Shown: positions 41,738 through 51,242, counted from the first letter of the stretch. The stretch: DNA of 64,000 nucleotides from Paracoccaceae bacterium (GCA_017510335.1 JAFWNM010000029.1:1-64000); one strand, 5' to 3'. Notes: generated from the letters alone by a model not told the origin. Numbers and translations: made by a program.

Positions 41738-43032
41738 CCACCGCCATTTTCGTCCTGTTCGGGTCTTTCGGGTTGATGATGCTGATTGGCGTGCCAATTG
41801 CATTCGCCATCGGGATTGCGGCGGCGCTGACATTCCTGTTGTTCATGGGGTTCGACCAATCCATGTTCATTGTGGCGCAGCAAATGGCGTCAGGGCTGGA
41901 CAGTTTCACGCTGCTGGCCATTCCGCTGTTCATCCTTGCGGGCAATATCATGAACCGTGGTGGCATTGCGCGGCGGCTGATCGAACTGGCCAAGGTTCTG
42001 GGCGGGCGGCTGCCCGGCGCGCTGGTGCATGTGAACATCATTGCAAATATGCTGTTCGGGTCCATTTCGGGTTCGGCAGTGGCATCGGCCGCGGCGGTGG
42101 GGGGCGTTATGGCGCCCGTGCAAAAGCGCGAAGGCTATGACCCCGCCTTTACCACAGCCGCCAATGTGGCGTCCTGCCCGACAGGGTTGCTGATCCCGCC
42201 CAGCACAACGCTGATTGTCTATTCATTGATCACCGGCGGCACGTCGATTGCTGCGCTGTTTCTGGCAGGCTACCTGCCCGGCATCCTGATGGGGTTGTCA
42301 CTGATGGTGGTGGCGGGGATCATTTCCAAGAAGCGCGGCTATCCGGTCGCACCCAAACCCACGGTGACCGAAGCACTGGTCGCCGCACGCGATGCGGTTC
42401 TGCCTTTGGGGCTGATTGTCATCATCATGGGGGGCATTGTGGGCGGTATCTTCACCGCGACCGAGGCTTCGGGCATAGCTGTGGCCTATGCGCTGCTGCT
42501 GGCCTTGGTGTGGTATCGCGAAATCAGCCTGCGCGACCTGCCCAAAATCCTGATCGAGTCTGCAGTCACCACGTCGATTGTTCTGCTGATGATCGGCTGT
42601 TCGATTGCCATGTCGCGGGTCATGGCCTTCGGGGGCATTCCGGGCGCGATCTCCAGCTTCATGCTGGGGCTGACCGACAACCCCTATATGATCTTGCTGG
42701 TGGTTGTGATTGTCTTGTTGGTCATCGGCACGTTCATGGACATGACACCCGCCTTGCTGATTTTCACACCGATCTTCATGCCGATCATGAATGATCTGGG
42801 CATCGATCCGGTGCATTTCGGGATCATCATGACCATCAACCTGTGTGTGGGGATTTGCACGCCACCTGTGGGGTCAGCGTTGTTTGTGGGCTGTTCCATC
42901 AGCGGCGTGTCCATCGCCAAGGTGCTGCGCCCGATGATGCCCTTCTATGGGGTGCTGATCGCAATTGTGCTGCTGGTCACGTTTGTGCCTGAAATCAGCC
43001 TGTTCCTGCCGCGCCTATTGTTGGGATACTAA
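41734..43032 (+). CDS. TRAP large membrane subunit, DctM family (glucuronide operon)
   Basis: A 432-residue permease with about twelve helices. Typical DctM stretches are FTLLAIPLFILAGNIMNRGGIA, NIIANMLFGSISGSAVASAAAV (split in two halves around GSISGS), IPPSTTLIVYS, and the second-half repeat INLCVGICTPPVGSALFVG. The gene starts within dctQ (ATGA) and ends 4 bp before the GH31 glycosidase gene, so uptake and hydrolysis are cotranscribed. The cargo is probably a uronate-containing di- or oligosaccharide, as both associated glycosidases are cytoplasmic. Confidence 0.96.
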   Translation: MTTAIFVLFGSFGLMMLIGVPIAFAIGIAAALTFLLFMGFDQSMFIVAQQMASGLDSFTLLAIPLFILAGNIMNRGGIARRLIELAKVLGGRLPGALVHVNIIANMLFGSISGSAVASAAAVGGVMAPVQKREGYDPAFTTAANVASCPTGLLIPPSTTLIVYSLITGGTSIAALFLAGYLPGILMGLSLMVVAGIISKKRGYPVAPKPTVTEALVAARDAVLPLGLIVIIMGGIVGGIFTATEASGIAVAYALLLALVWYREISLRDLPKILIESAVTTSIVLLMIGCSIAMSRVMAFGGIPGAISSFMLGLTDNPYMILLVVVIVLLVIGTFMDMTPALLIFTPIFMPIMNDLGIDPVHFGIIMTINLCVGICTPPVGSALFVGCSISGVSIAKVLRPMMPFYGVLIAIVLLVTFVPEISLFLPRLLLGY

Positions 43033-43036
43033 CTAA

Positions 43037-45406
43037 ATGAAAACACTAGAAAACTGGTCCCTTCAGTCGCATGATGGCTGTTGCGTTACCCTGCTGGTCG
43101 AAGGCCAGCACACCCTGACCATAGAAGCGCTGGAACACGCGCAGTTTCGTGTTCGTCTGCGCAAGGACGGCCAGTGGCGGCTGGCACGCAGCTGGACCGT
43201 AGCCCCCGAAGGGCCGCTGCCGCGCGACGGGCGCGCACGCGATTCACGCGACGGGTTTTCCTGCCCGAACGTGGATGTGGTGCAACAGGATGGCGCTGTC
43301 ACCATTGCAACCGACAGCCTGCGCGCCATCATCCGCACACCCTTGCAGATTTGCTGGCAAGCCAGGATTGACGGACAGTGGCGCGATGTGGCGCAGGACC
43401 GCCCCACAGGGGCCTATATGTTGGGACGGCGCGACCACCGCAACGCCCATTTCATGGCCCGTGACCGCCGCGAACATGTCTTTGGGCTGGGCGAGAAGGC
43501 AGGCCCGCTGGAGCGCAGCGGCCGTCGCTATGAGATGCGCAACCTTGATGCGATGGGATATGACGCGCACACGACAGACCCGCTTTACAAACACATTCCT
43601 TTCACCCTGACGCGCACGCCGGATGCAGGCAGTTTCAGCCTGTTTTATGATACTTTGGCAGGGTGCTGGTTCGACCTTGGCAATGAACTGGACAATTACC
43701 ACACCCCCTATCGCAGTTTTCGCGCAGAAGATGGCGATCTGGACTATTACTTCACATGGGCGCCCGACATGCTGGCGCTGGTCAAGGCACAGCAACATCT
43801 GACGGGCGGAATGGCGTTTCCACCGCGCTGGTCGCTGGGGTATTCGGGGTCCACCATGGCCTATACCGACGCCCCTGATGCACAGGCGCAGATGCTGGGT
43901 TTTCTGGATGCCTTGCGCACCCATGACATACCTTGCGACAGCTTCCACCTGTCATCGGGCTACACCTCGATTGATGGCAAGCGCTATGTGTTCAACTGGA
44001 ACACGGACAAATTCCCCGACATCGCGGGGTTTGCGCGCGCCTATGCGGATGCGGGCATTCATATTATCGCCAATATCAAACCCTGCCTGTTGCAAGACCA
44101 CCCGCGTTATGCCGAGGCGGCAGGGCAGGGGTTGTTCATCCGCGACAGCGACACTGGCGCGCCGGAACTATCCATGTTCTGGGACGCAAAAGGGTCGCAT
44201 CTGGATTTCACCAACCCCGACACGCTGGACTGGTGGCAGGGCAATGTCACAACCGCGCTGCTGGACAAGGGGCTTGACAGCACATGGAACGACAATAACG
44301 AATTCGAGGTCTGGGATCATCACGCCCGGTGCCACGGCTTTGGCGCGCCCATCGACATGGGGCTTATTCGGCCCCTTCATGCACTGCTGATGACCCAAGC
44401 CTCCGAGGCAGCGCAGAAGGCGCACGCGCCCGACAAACGCCCCTACCTGATTACGCGCGCGGGCTGTGCGGGGTTGCAACGCCATGCGCAGACATGGACA
44501 GGCGACAACCGCACCAGTTGGGACAGCCTGCGCTGGAATATCCGCATGGGGCTGGGGTTGGCGATGTCGGGCATTTCCAATATCGGGCATGATGTGGGCG
44601 GGTTTGCAGGTCCGCAGCCGGACGGGGAATTGCTGTTGCGCTGGGTGCAGAATGGCATTTTCCACCCGCGTTTCGTGATCCACAGCTGGAATGATGACGG
44701 GTCGGTGACCGAACCCTGGACGCATGCCGACATGTTGCCGTTGATCCGCGATGCAATGGCGCTGCGCTACCGGCTGCTGCCCTATCTGTATACCTGCCTT
44801 TGGCAGGCCGTCACAACAGGCGAGCCGATGTTGCGGCCCACCTTCCTTGACCATGAAAATGACCCCGAATGTCTGGCCGATACCGATGATTTCATGCTGG
44901 GGCGTGATCTTCTGGTGGCCAATGTGGTGGACCCGCGCGCGCGCATCCGCCGCGTATACCTGCCGCAAAACGCGACAGGCTGGTGGGATTTCCACGCAGG
45001 CACATGGCATAAGGGCGGGCAGTGGCTGGACATCGCGGTTTCGCTGGACAGCATACCGTTGTTTGTCCGCGCCGGCGCAGTTTTGCCACTGGCGCGACAA
45101 GGCGCGCGGTCGGACGAGGCCGCCAGCGTGGCGGCAGTGTTTCCTGCACCCGATCATGGCGTATATGTATCGCAAAGCTATGAGGATGGCGGCGACAATG
45201 CCGATGCCCTGTCGGGGAACCATTGCATAACACGGTTTGAACTGTCACGGAACGCAGCGGAACTGTCCCTTGCCGTGACGCTGTCAGGCCAGCGGGCTTT
45301 CGCAGCTGAAAAGCTGCGGCTGGCCCTGCCGGAAACCGCGCGTGGTCCTGTGCGGATCGGGGGCAAGGCTGTGGCGCACGGGCAATCCTTCAGCATTCGG
45401 GAGTGA
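43037..45406 (+). CDS. Glycoside hydrolase family 31 (alpha-glucosidase/alpha-xylosidase type)
   Basis: A 789-residue GH31 enzyme without a signal peptide. HVFGLGEKAGPLERSGRRY (148-166) is the conserved pre-barrel strand. The nucleophile is Asp419 in STWNDNNEFEV and the acid/base Asp490 in TWTGDNRTSW. GHDVGGFAGP and PRFVIHSWN follow, then the beta-sandwich C-terminal domains from about 650. It removes alpha-linked glucose, xylose or a related residue. The gene lies 4 bp after dctM in the glucuronide module, so the natural substrate may be an alpha-glycoside of glucuronic acid or a branched xylan/glycan fragment. The exact linkage cannot be read. Confidence 0.93.
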   Translation: MKTLENWSLQSHDGCCVTLLVEGQHTLTIEALEHAQFRVRLRKDGQWRLARSWTVAPEGPLPRDGRARDSRDGFSCPNVDVVQQDGAVTIATDSLRAIIRTPLQICWQARIDGQWRDVAQDRPTGAYMLGRRDHRNAHFMARDRREHVFGLGEKAGPLERSGRRYEMRNLDAMGYDAHTTDPLYKHIPFTLTRTPDAGSFSLFYDTLAGCWFDLGNELDNYHTPYRSFRAEDGDLDYYFTWAPDMLALVKAQQHLTGGMAFPPRWSLGYSGSTMAYTDAPDAQAQMLGFLDALRTHDIPCDSFHLSSGYTSIDGKRYVFNWNTDKFPDIAGFARAYADAGIHIIANIKPCLLQDHPRYAEAAGQGLFIRDSDTGAPELSMFWDAKGSHLDFTNPDTLDWWQGNVTTALLDKGLDSTWNDNNEFEVWDHHARCHGFGAPIDMGLIRPLHALLMTQASEAAQKAHAPDKRPYLITRAGCAGLQRHAQTWTGDNRTSWDSLRWNIRMGLGLAMSGISNIGHDVGGFAGPQPDGELLLRWVQNGIFHPRFVIHSWNDDGSVTEPWTHADMLPLIRDAMALRYRLLPYLYTCLWQAVTTGEPMLRPTFLDHENDPECLADTDDFMLGRDLLVANVVDPRARIRRVYLPQNATGWWDFHAGTWHKGGQWLDIAVSLDSIPLFVRAGAVLPLARQGARSDEAASVAAVFPAPDHGVYVSQSYEDGGDNADALSGNHCITRFELSRNAAELSLAVTLSGQRAFAAEKLRLALPETARGPVRIGGKAVAHGQSFSIRE

Positions 45407-45551
45407 CAAGACATAGCGCGTGCGCGGATTGATTGGCGTTTTGCGGACATTTGGCAATGCCGTTGGTTGCGCAAACAAGCCCACAGGCCGCCCATGGTGC
45501 GCGCTAAGTCCATGCCTCAACCGCCGAGAAAGGCCACATCCGCCTTCGCGG

Positions 45552-46391
45552 TCAAGTCGCTATCAGCAGCACCTCTGCGGTGACGCAGATCGCATTTGCG
45601 TCGGGCATAAGCCCGCCCGCATAGGCACGCCCGTCAAACCCCACTGACGCCACATCCAGCGCCACATTGCCTGCCTGCACCCAGCCGTCACGCATCAGAA
45701 TTTCGGTGGCGTAACTGTCCAGGATGATGCCCTCGCGAAAACTCGTGCCAACCAGACTGCCAATCCCGTGAATGCTGGCCGTCTGCAGGCCATGACGGGC
45801 CGCGATGCGTTCCAATGCCTGCCCGATATCCTGATTGGGGCGCAAGGTCGCCAATACGGCATTGGACGCGCGGGCCGTTGGTGGGGTTTCCTTTGGCTGG
45901 AACAGCGCAAATTCTGTTTCCGGATCATCCGCGACATGCAGCGCCGCACCTTCGATCGCCCAGCCGGTCACCTGACAATCGCCAGCAAGAACCGACTCCG
46001 CGCAAAGCACATGCCCCATCGCAGGGGTCGCCCCGTCCCAACGCCCATGACAATGCAAAAAACGCTTGCCATCGCGCCACCCCGCATGCACGCCCGCTTC
46101 CATAAGGCGCACAGGCTGCAAGGGCGCATGGGTCTGGCTATACCATGCAGCATGCCCGTCACCGGGGGCAGGGGCAGGAATAACGAAGCGCAGCGCGGAC
46201 AGCATGGCCCCGTCCAGCCGCAAATAGGCCGCGTGAATGCCCGCCTGCGACAAGGCATCGTCAATCGCCTGCGTGATGTCTGCCCCCCCGCGCATTGTCA
46301 GCGACACAGGCCGCGCATGACATGCCAGCGCATGATCGCGCACAGGCGCAACAGGGCCGGGATGCGCGATATGGCGCAGCGCCCGCGTCAT
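45552..46391 (-). CDS. Protein with two PPC/DUF296-type domains
   Basis: A 279-residue protein that appears to hold two plant-and-prokaryote-conserved (PPC, DUF296) units, about 1-150 and 155-279. The first has FLHCHGRWDGATPAMGHVL with His-x-His as a possible metal site. The second has IHGIGSLVGTSF and GRAYAGGL-type turns. Single PPC proteins are trimeric and DNA- or ligand-binding; the function of the double form is unknown to me. It overlaps the acyl-CoA ligase gene by 4 bp (ATGA) as the last gene of the thiolase-ligase operon, which points to a metabolic accessory role. The gene is convergent with the GH31 gene across 145 bp in which I see no clear terminator. Confidence 0.75.
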   Translation of the reverse strand: MTRALRHIAHPGPVAPVRDHALACHARPVSLTMRGGADITQAIDDALSQAGIHAAYLRLDGAMLSALRFVIPAPAPGDGHAAWYSQTHAPLQPVRLMEAGVHAGWRDGKRFLHCHGRWDGATPAMGHVLCAESVLAGDCQVTGWAIEGAALHVADDPETEFALFQPKETPPTARASNAVLATLRPNQDIGQALERIAARHGLQTASIHGIGSLVGTSFREGIILDSYATEILMRDGWVQAGNVALDVASVGFDGRAYAGGLMPDANAICVTAEVLLIAT

Positions 46392-47992
46392 GACGGTGGC
46401 ACAGGCAGTTGCCCGCGAATTTGCAATTCTTCATGGATCATTTTCTTGGTAATCTTGCCATATCCCGATTTCGGCAGGGCATCCCAGAACACCATGTGGC
46501 GCGGCATCTTGTAGCGCGGCAATTTTGGGCCCAACCATTCCAGTAGCGCTTCCGGGGATGGGGCGGCCCCTGTGCGCGGCACGCAAACCGCCATGCCCAC
46601 CTCGCCCCAGACCTGATCCGGGATGCCCAGAACCGCCACTTCGGACAAATCAGGGTGCAACAGCAGTTTTTCCTCGATCTCGCGCGGGTAGATGTTGGAA
46701 CCGCCGGAAATATACATGTCAGACGCGCGCCCTGTCAGATAGACAAACCCCTGCGCATCCATATGGCCCAGATCGCCGGTCAGAAACCAGCCGTTGCGAA
46801 AGGATTTCGCATTCGCATCGGGGTTGTTGAAATACCCCGCGAACACCGCAGGGCCGATCACGGCAATTTCGCCGGTTTGCCCAAAGGGCAGTTCGTTGCC
46901 GTGTTCATCCTGAATTTGCACCTGCATTCCGGTGCGGGCAAACCCGCATGTGCCAATGCGCATGGACGTATCATCTAGGTGGTGGTGGCAGGGTGGCAGG
47001 ACAGTAATATTCCCCGTCACCTCGCCCAGTCCGAAATACTGCACCAGAACCGGCCCAAGCTTTTGCAACGCGCGCACCTGATCGGCGCGATACATCGGCG
47101 CACCTGCATAAATGACATGGCGCAGGCTGGAATGGTCATGCAGGTCCACCGCGTCATGTTCGACCAGCAGTTTGACAATGGTGGGCACAGTAAACATGTT
47201 GGTCACGCGCCACTGCGCGACAAGCGCCCAAATCTCGGCAGGGTCAAAACCGGCACCCGAAGGCAGGATCGTCTTGACCCCATGCGCGACCTGCGCAAGC
47301 TGGTGAATGCCCGCCCCGTGCGACAAGGGTGCGACGACAAGCGACGCATCATCAGGGCCAGTGTCGGGCATCAGGTCGCACAGGTGGTTTGTCACCACAA
47401 AGGCCAGTTGCCCATGTGTCAGCACTGCCGCCTTGGGTTTGCCGGTTGTGCCGGAGGTAAAGAAAAACCACGCCGGATCATCGCGTTGAACGGCAACGGG
47501 GACGGGGATCTGGCCGATATGGCGCGCGACCAGCGCATCATAATCCTGCGCAAAGGGCGCGGAACCGATTGCGATGGTGAATTCGACCAGACTGGTGCAG
47601 GCCGCCGCATGGTCGGGGAATTGCGCGCCGCAAATCAACCCGCGCGCGCCAGAAGACTGCGCAAGCCCTGCCAGATCATCGGGGGACAGGCGGTAATTGG
47701 CGGGCACCCAGATCGCGCCAATGCGCCAGCAAGCAAACATTGCTTCCAGCATCTGGTTGCAATTGGCAGATTGCACCAGAATTCGGTCGCCCTTGGTCAC
47801 GCCGTAGTCATGGGCCAGCGCATGGGCAAAGGCACTGGCGCGCGCGTCCATTTCGGCCCATGTCCATGTGTCGCCCCCCCACACGAAGCCCACTGCAGCG
47901 CCCAGCCTGCGCGCGCTTTCGGTCAACAGATGCGACAGGTTCATCACGCGCGTGGAATAGGGCGTCATGCCTGAAGAAAGATCATCCCTCAT
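46388..47992 (-). CDS. Acyl-CoA synthetase / AMP-dependent CoA ligase
   Basis: A 534-residue ANL-superfamily ligase. The P-loop is FFTSGTTGKPKAAVLTHG (about 174-191). YFGLGEVTG is the A5 motif, TGDLGHMDAQGFVYLTGR the A7/A8 hinge, and PKSGYGKITKK near the end has the catalytic Lys. It activates a carboxylic acid through an acyl-adenylate; the type is closest to medium-chain or aromatic acid ligases (MenE/FadD3-like). The start overlaps the thiolase stop (ATGA). Together with the thiolase it would activate and cleave a 3-oxoacyl chain. No acyl-CoA dehydrogenase or hydratase is in the window. Confidence 0.94.
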   Translation of the reverse strand: MRDDLSSGMTPYSTRVMNLSHLLTESARRLGAAVGFVWGGDTWTWAEMDARASAFAHALAHDYGVTKGDRILVQSANCNQMLEAMFACWRIGAIWVPANYRLSPDDLAGLAQSSGARGLICGAQFPDHAAACTSLVEFTIAIGSAPFAQDYDALVARHIGQIPVPVAVQRDDPAWFFFTSGTTGKPKAAVLTHGQLAFVVTNHLCDLMPDTGPDDASLVVAPLSHGAGIHQLAQVAHGVKTILPSGAGFDPAEIWALVAQWRVTNMFTVPTIVKLLVEHDAVDLHDHSSLRHVIYAGAPMYRADQVRALQKLGPVLVQYFGLGEVTGNITVLPPCHHHLDDTSMRIGTCGFARTGMQVQIQDEHGNELPFGQTGEIAVIGPAVFAGYFNNPDANAKSFRNGWFLTGDLGHMDAQGFVYLTGRASDMYISGGSNIYPREIEEKLLLHPDLSEVAVLGIPDQVWGEVGMAVCVPRTGAAPSPEALLEWLGPKLPRYKMPRHMVFWDALPKSGYGKITKKMIHEELQIRGQLPVPPS

Positions 47993-49158
47993 TTCACGCG
48001 CTCCATGATGGACACATAATTTGCCACCGCCGCACCGCCCATGTTGAATACGCCCGCAAGGTTGGCACCCTTGATCTGCATGTCGCCCGCATCATCCATC
48101 AATTGCATTGCGGCCATGACATGCATGGACACACCCGTTGCACCAATCGGGTGGCCCTTGGACTTCAGGCCCCCCGACGGGTTGACAGGCAGCCGCCCGT
48201 CCTTGCGGGTAATCCCGTCGCGAATAACGCGGTGGCCTTGTCCGGCCTGGGCCAGGCCCATGGCTTCATATTCCAGCATTTCCGCGATGGTGAAACAATC
48301 ATGGCTTTCAACAAGGCTCAGGTCATCAAGGGTGACGCCCGCTGCCGCCAGCGCCTTGGCCCATGCCATACGCGCGCCGCGAAATTCCAGCACATCACGG
48401 CGGGACAGGGCCATAATGTCATTGGCTTGTTCGCGGGCGCGAAAACCGATCGCGCGGGGCATTGTGGCCGCAAGTTCGGCACTGGCCAGCACCAGAACCG
48501 CCGCCCCGTCCGAGATAAGCGAACAGTCCGTGCGGCGCAGAGGACCGGCCACAACAGGGTTGCGGTCCGACACAGTGTTGCAAAATTCCACACCGAAATC
48601 CTTGCGCATATGGGCATAGGGGTTGGCCATGCCATTGGCGTGGTTCTTCGCGGCAATCATGGCCAGTTCTTCGGACCGGTCCCCATAGCGCTGGAAATAC
48701 GAATTGGCGATGGTGCCGAACAGTCCCGCAAACCCGCCGTCAATATCAGCTTCTTCCGCGCGGTAGCTGGCGCCCAGCAGAATGTCGCCCACATCGGCGG
48801 TGGGGGTCGCCGTCATTTTCTCAGCACCCACCACCAAGGCGATATTCCCGCGGCCGGATTCGATAAAATCCATCGCGCCAAACAACGCCGCCGACCCCGT
48901 AGCGCAGGCGTTTTCGAACCGTGTCGCGGGCGTATGGGCAAAGCGCGCATCGCCCATGGCCACAAGCGCCGCCTGAAAATCCTGCTTGGCGAAGCCGTTG
49001 TTGTAAACGCCCGCGAAAATACCGTCCACATCGGCTGCATCAATGCCCGCATGCTCCAGCGCGGGGGCAATGGCGGCGGCCATAAGGGATTCGGTGTCGG
49101 GATGGTCTGATTTGCCAAAAGGGGTATGCCCCCAGCCAATGATCTGTGCGCGTGTCAT
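47989..49158 (-). CDS. Thiolase, SCP2/acetyl-CoA acetyltransferase-like family
   Basis: A 389-residue thiolase of the SCP-x type. The acyl-carrying Cys85 is in ENACATGSAA, the His in VESHDCFTIAEMLEYE, and GGLKSKGHPIGATG near the C-terminus is a clear thiolase signature. SCP2-type thiolases usually work with a small zinc-ribbon/OB-fold (DUF35) protein. None is encoded here; the operon holds a PPC-domain protein instead. It is the first gene after IclR (18-bp gap), all leftward, so it is probably in one transcript with the regulator. Confidence 0.93.
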   Translation of the reverse strand: MTRAQIIGWGHTPFGKSDHPDTESLMAAAIAPALEHAGIDAADVDGIFAGVYNNGFAKQDFQAALVAMGDARFAHTPATRFENACATGSAALFGAMDFIESGRGNIALVVGAEKMTATPTADVGDILLGASYRAEEADIDGGFAGLFGTIANSYFQRYGDRSEELAMIAAKNHANGMANPYAHMRKDFGVEFCNTVSDRNPVVAGPLRRTDCSLISDGAAVLVLASAELAATMPRAIGFRAREQANDIMALSRRDVLEFRGARMAWAKALAAAGVTLDDLSLVESHDCFTIAEMLEYEAMGLAQAGQGHRVIRDGITRKDGRLPVNPSGGLKSKGHPIGATGVSMHVMAAMQLMDDAGDMQIKGANLAGVFNMGGAAVANYVSIMERVK

Positions 49159-49176
49159 ATCATGGTTTCCTTGCTG

Positions 49177-49980
49177 TCATGCGTGGTCGGTGTGGCCTTG
49201 CGCCAACCGTTGTTCGATTTGGCGCGCCTGTGCGCGCAAGGCGTGCAACATTTCGCTGCGGCGCGGTTCGCGCATCCTGCTTTCGATGGCGGCCAGCGAC
49301 AGTGCACCAACAAGCCGCGAATCCGGCCCATGCAGCGCCACGCCAAGCCCCCATGAATCTTCAAATATCAGGCCGGGATTAAGGGCATATCCTTGGGCGC
49401 GCGTGCGCGTCACATGGGCGCGCAAACCTTCGCCGCCCAGTCGCGGGTAGTTTTCGCGCAATTCGTCGGCTGTCGCGGCAATGACGGCATCCACCTCCGC
49501 GTCGGGCAGGGCGGCCAGCATGGCCAGCGACCCCGCACCCACGCCCAAGGGATGGTGCCCCCCCGGCATAAGGGCATATGTGCGTATGGGGTGGGTGCCA
49601 TCCTCGCGGTGCAGGCAAACGGCATATACACCGCGCCGGACAGACAGAAACGCCGCGTCCCCCGTGCTGCGCGCAAGCTGCTGCAAGCTGTCCATGGCCA
49701 GTGACAAAAGCCCGTGCCGCCCCTGCGCCATCAACCCCAGCAGATACGCCTCGCTGCCCAGATGATAGGCGCGCGAATCGGGTGCCTGTTCAACCAGCCC
49801 CGCACGCATCAGCGCCAGAAGCAGGCGGCGCACTGTGGCCTTGTTCAGGCCCGACTGACCAACCAGCGCAGTCAAGGTCAGTCCCTGCGCAGAATGCCGC
49901 CCGATAAGGCCCAGCAACGACAGCGCCCTGTCGACGCTTTGCGCGCCGCCAATCACGGGTTCTGCCCTGTCGTGTTTCAT
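49177..49980 (-). CDS. IclR-family regulator
   Basis: A 267-residue IclR protein. The winged helix (about 12-72) contains SVDRALSLLGLIG and LVGQSGLNKATVRRLLLALMRAGLVEQ. The effector domain has YHLGSEAYLLG, VYAVCLHREDG and PLGVGAGSLAMLAALPDAE, the usual ligand-pocket turns. It heads the leftward thiolase-ligase-PPC row and is divergent from the DctPQM-SDR operon at 50177, so it probably controls both in response to a carboxylic acid. Candidate sites in the 196-bp divergent region are weak. Confidence 0.95.
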   Translation of the reverse strand: MKHDRAEPVIGGAQSVDRALSLLGLIGRHSAQGLTLTALVGQSGLNKATVRRLLLALMRAGLVEQAPDSRAYHLGSEAYLLGLMAQGRHGLLSLAMDSLQQLARSTGDAAFLSVRRGVYAVCLHREDGTHPIRTYALMPGGHHPLGVGAGSLAMLAALPDAEVDAVIAATADELRENYPRLGGEGLRAHVTRTRAQGYALNPGLIFEDSWGLGVALHGPDSRLVGALSLAAIESRMREPRRSEMLHALRAQARQIEQRLAQGHTDHA

Positions 49981-50176
49981 ATTATGGACCTAATAGTAGC
50001 GATTGCCGCAGCGAAAACCACAGTGATGATTTGCCTATTGTTGATTTATCTTTTCAAAGTTGCAAGTTTTTCTTGCATTCTGGAATTTGAACGGTCCACT
50101 ATATGAACGCCATACAGGGTTCGGTTTGTGCAACGTCATGGCGCAGGCCGCTGAACACCACGAGGAGGAGGAAAAC

Positions 50177-51181
50177 ATGACATTTGCACGCGTAAGCGGG
50201 ACAGCACTTGCTGCCGCATTGGCCGGCATGATCGGCCTTGGTGCAGCGGGCGCGGAGACACTGCGCCTGTCACATAACACAGGCGATACGACAACCTGGC
50301 ATCAGGGCGCTGAGAAATTCGGTGAATTGCTGGCCGAACGCACCGACGGCGCGCTGGATGTGCGCGTGTTCCCCAATGCCCAGCTTTCGGGCGGGGACCA
50401 GATGCGTCAGGCCGAGATGGTCGGGCGCGGCGCGCTGGATCTGGTTGTCACCTCGGCTATCAACGTGACGCCGCTGGTGCCGGAAATGGCGGTCTTCTCA
50501 CTGCCATATCTGTATTCCAGCTATGAACAGGTGGACGCCACAACCCAGGGCGCACCGGGCGAAATGCTGGCCGATATCCTGCTGGACAAGGGGATTGTCG
50601 TGTTGGCATGGGGCGAAAACGGATTTCGCGAAGTGACAAACAACGTACGGCCCATCCGCACGCCCGAAGATATGCGCGGGCTGAACATGCGCGTGGCCGG
50701 GCCAATGTATATTGACGTCATGAACGCATTGGGCGCCAACCCGCAGCAAATGCAGTGGGGCGAAACAATGTCGGCGCTGCAACAGGGCGTTGTCGATGGT
50801 CAGGAAAACCCCATTGGCGCGGTGATCATTCCCCAACAGGTATACGAGGTTCAAAAGCACCTGACCGCATGGCATTATTCCTATGACCCCATCTTCCTTG
50901 GCATTTCCAAGGCAAAATGGGACAGCTATGATGCCGATATGCAAACCATCCTGCGTGAAACCGCACAGGAAGCCATGGCCTATCAGCGCGAGATTACACG
51001 CGACGGCACCGCGCAAGGCATCGACTTCCTGTGCGAACAGGGCATGGAAGTTTATGAACCCACCGCGGAAGAACTGGAAGCATTCCGCACCGCCACACAA
51101 CCCGCATTCGACCAATGGGCCGAACGTGTAGGGCCGGAAATCGTGGGCGCGTTTCAGGACGCTATCGGCGCAGTGAACTAA
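50177..51181 (+). CDS. TRAP receptor, DctP family (IclR-linked operon)
   Basis: A 334-residue receptor. The ATG at 50177 has GAGGAGGAGGAAAAC upstream. The signal peptide is 1-26 (ends AAGAE). Binding landmarks are EVTNNVRPIRTPEDMRG then LNMRVAGPMYIDVMNALG with the conserved Arg, and SALQQGVVDGQENPIGAV. TSAINVTPLVPEMAVFSLPYL is typical of C4-dicarboxylate or related acid receptors. It leads a dctPQM-SDR operon divergent from IclR, with a terminator-like hairpin before dctQ. The ligand is unknown, perhaps the acid later activated by the CoA ligase. Confidence 0.96.
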   Translation: MTFARVSGTALAAALAGMIGLGAAGAETLRLSHNTGDTTTWHQGAEKFGELLAERTDGALDVRVFPNAQLSGGDQMRQAEMVGRGALDLVVTSAINVTPLVPEMAVFSLPYLYSSYEQVDATTQGAPGEMLADILLDKGIVVLAWGENGFREVTNNVRPIRTPEDMRGLNMRVAGPMYIDVMNALGANPQQMQWGETMSALQQGVVDGQENPIGAVIIPQQVYEVQKHLTAWHYSYDPIFLGISKAKWDSYDADMQTILRETAQEAMAYQREITRDGTAQGIDFLCEQGMEVYEPTAEELEAFRTATQPAFDQWAERVGPEIVGAFQDAIGAVN

Positions 51182-51192
51182 GGTCTGGCCAT

Positions 51193-51218
51193 CCCATGGC
51201 CCCTGTTCGGGCCATGGG
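51193..51218 (+). terminator. Terminator-like hairpin between dctP and dctQ
   Basis: CCCATGGCCC and GGGCCATGGG form a perfect 10-bp stem with the loop CTGTTC, followed by GTTTATTT. It begins 12 bp after the dctP stop and ends 24 bp before the dctQ start. It resembles a leaky Rho-independent terminator that reduces permease expression relative to the receptor. Confidence 0.8.
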
Positions 51219-51242
51219 GTTTATTTGTGGGGGGCGCTGCAG

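Noticed and set aside
47740-49110. A 456-codon open frame on the + strand
   Set aside because: It is antisense to the thiolase and CoA ligase genes, has low-complexity His/Arg/Gly composition and no ribosome site.
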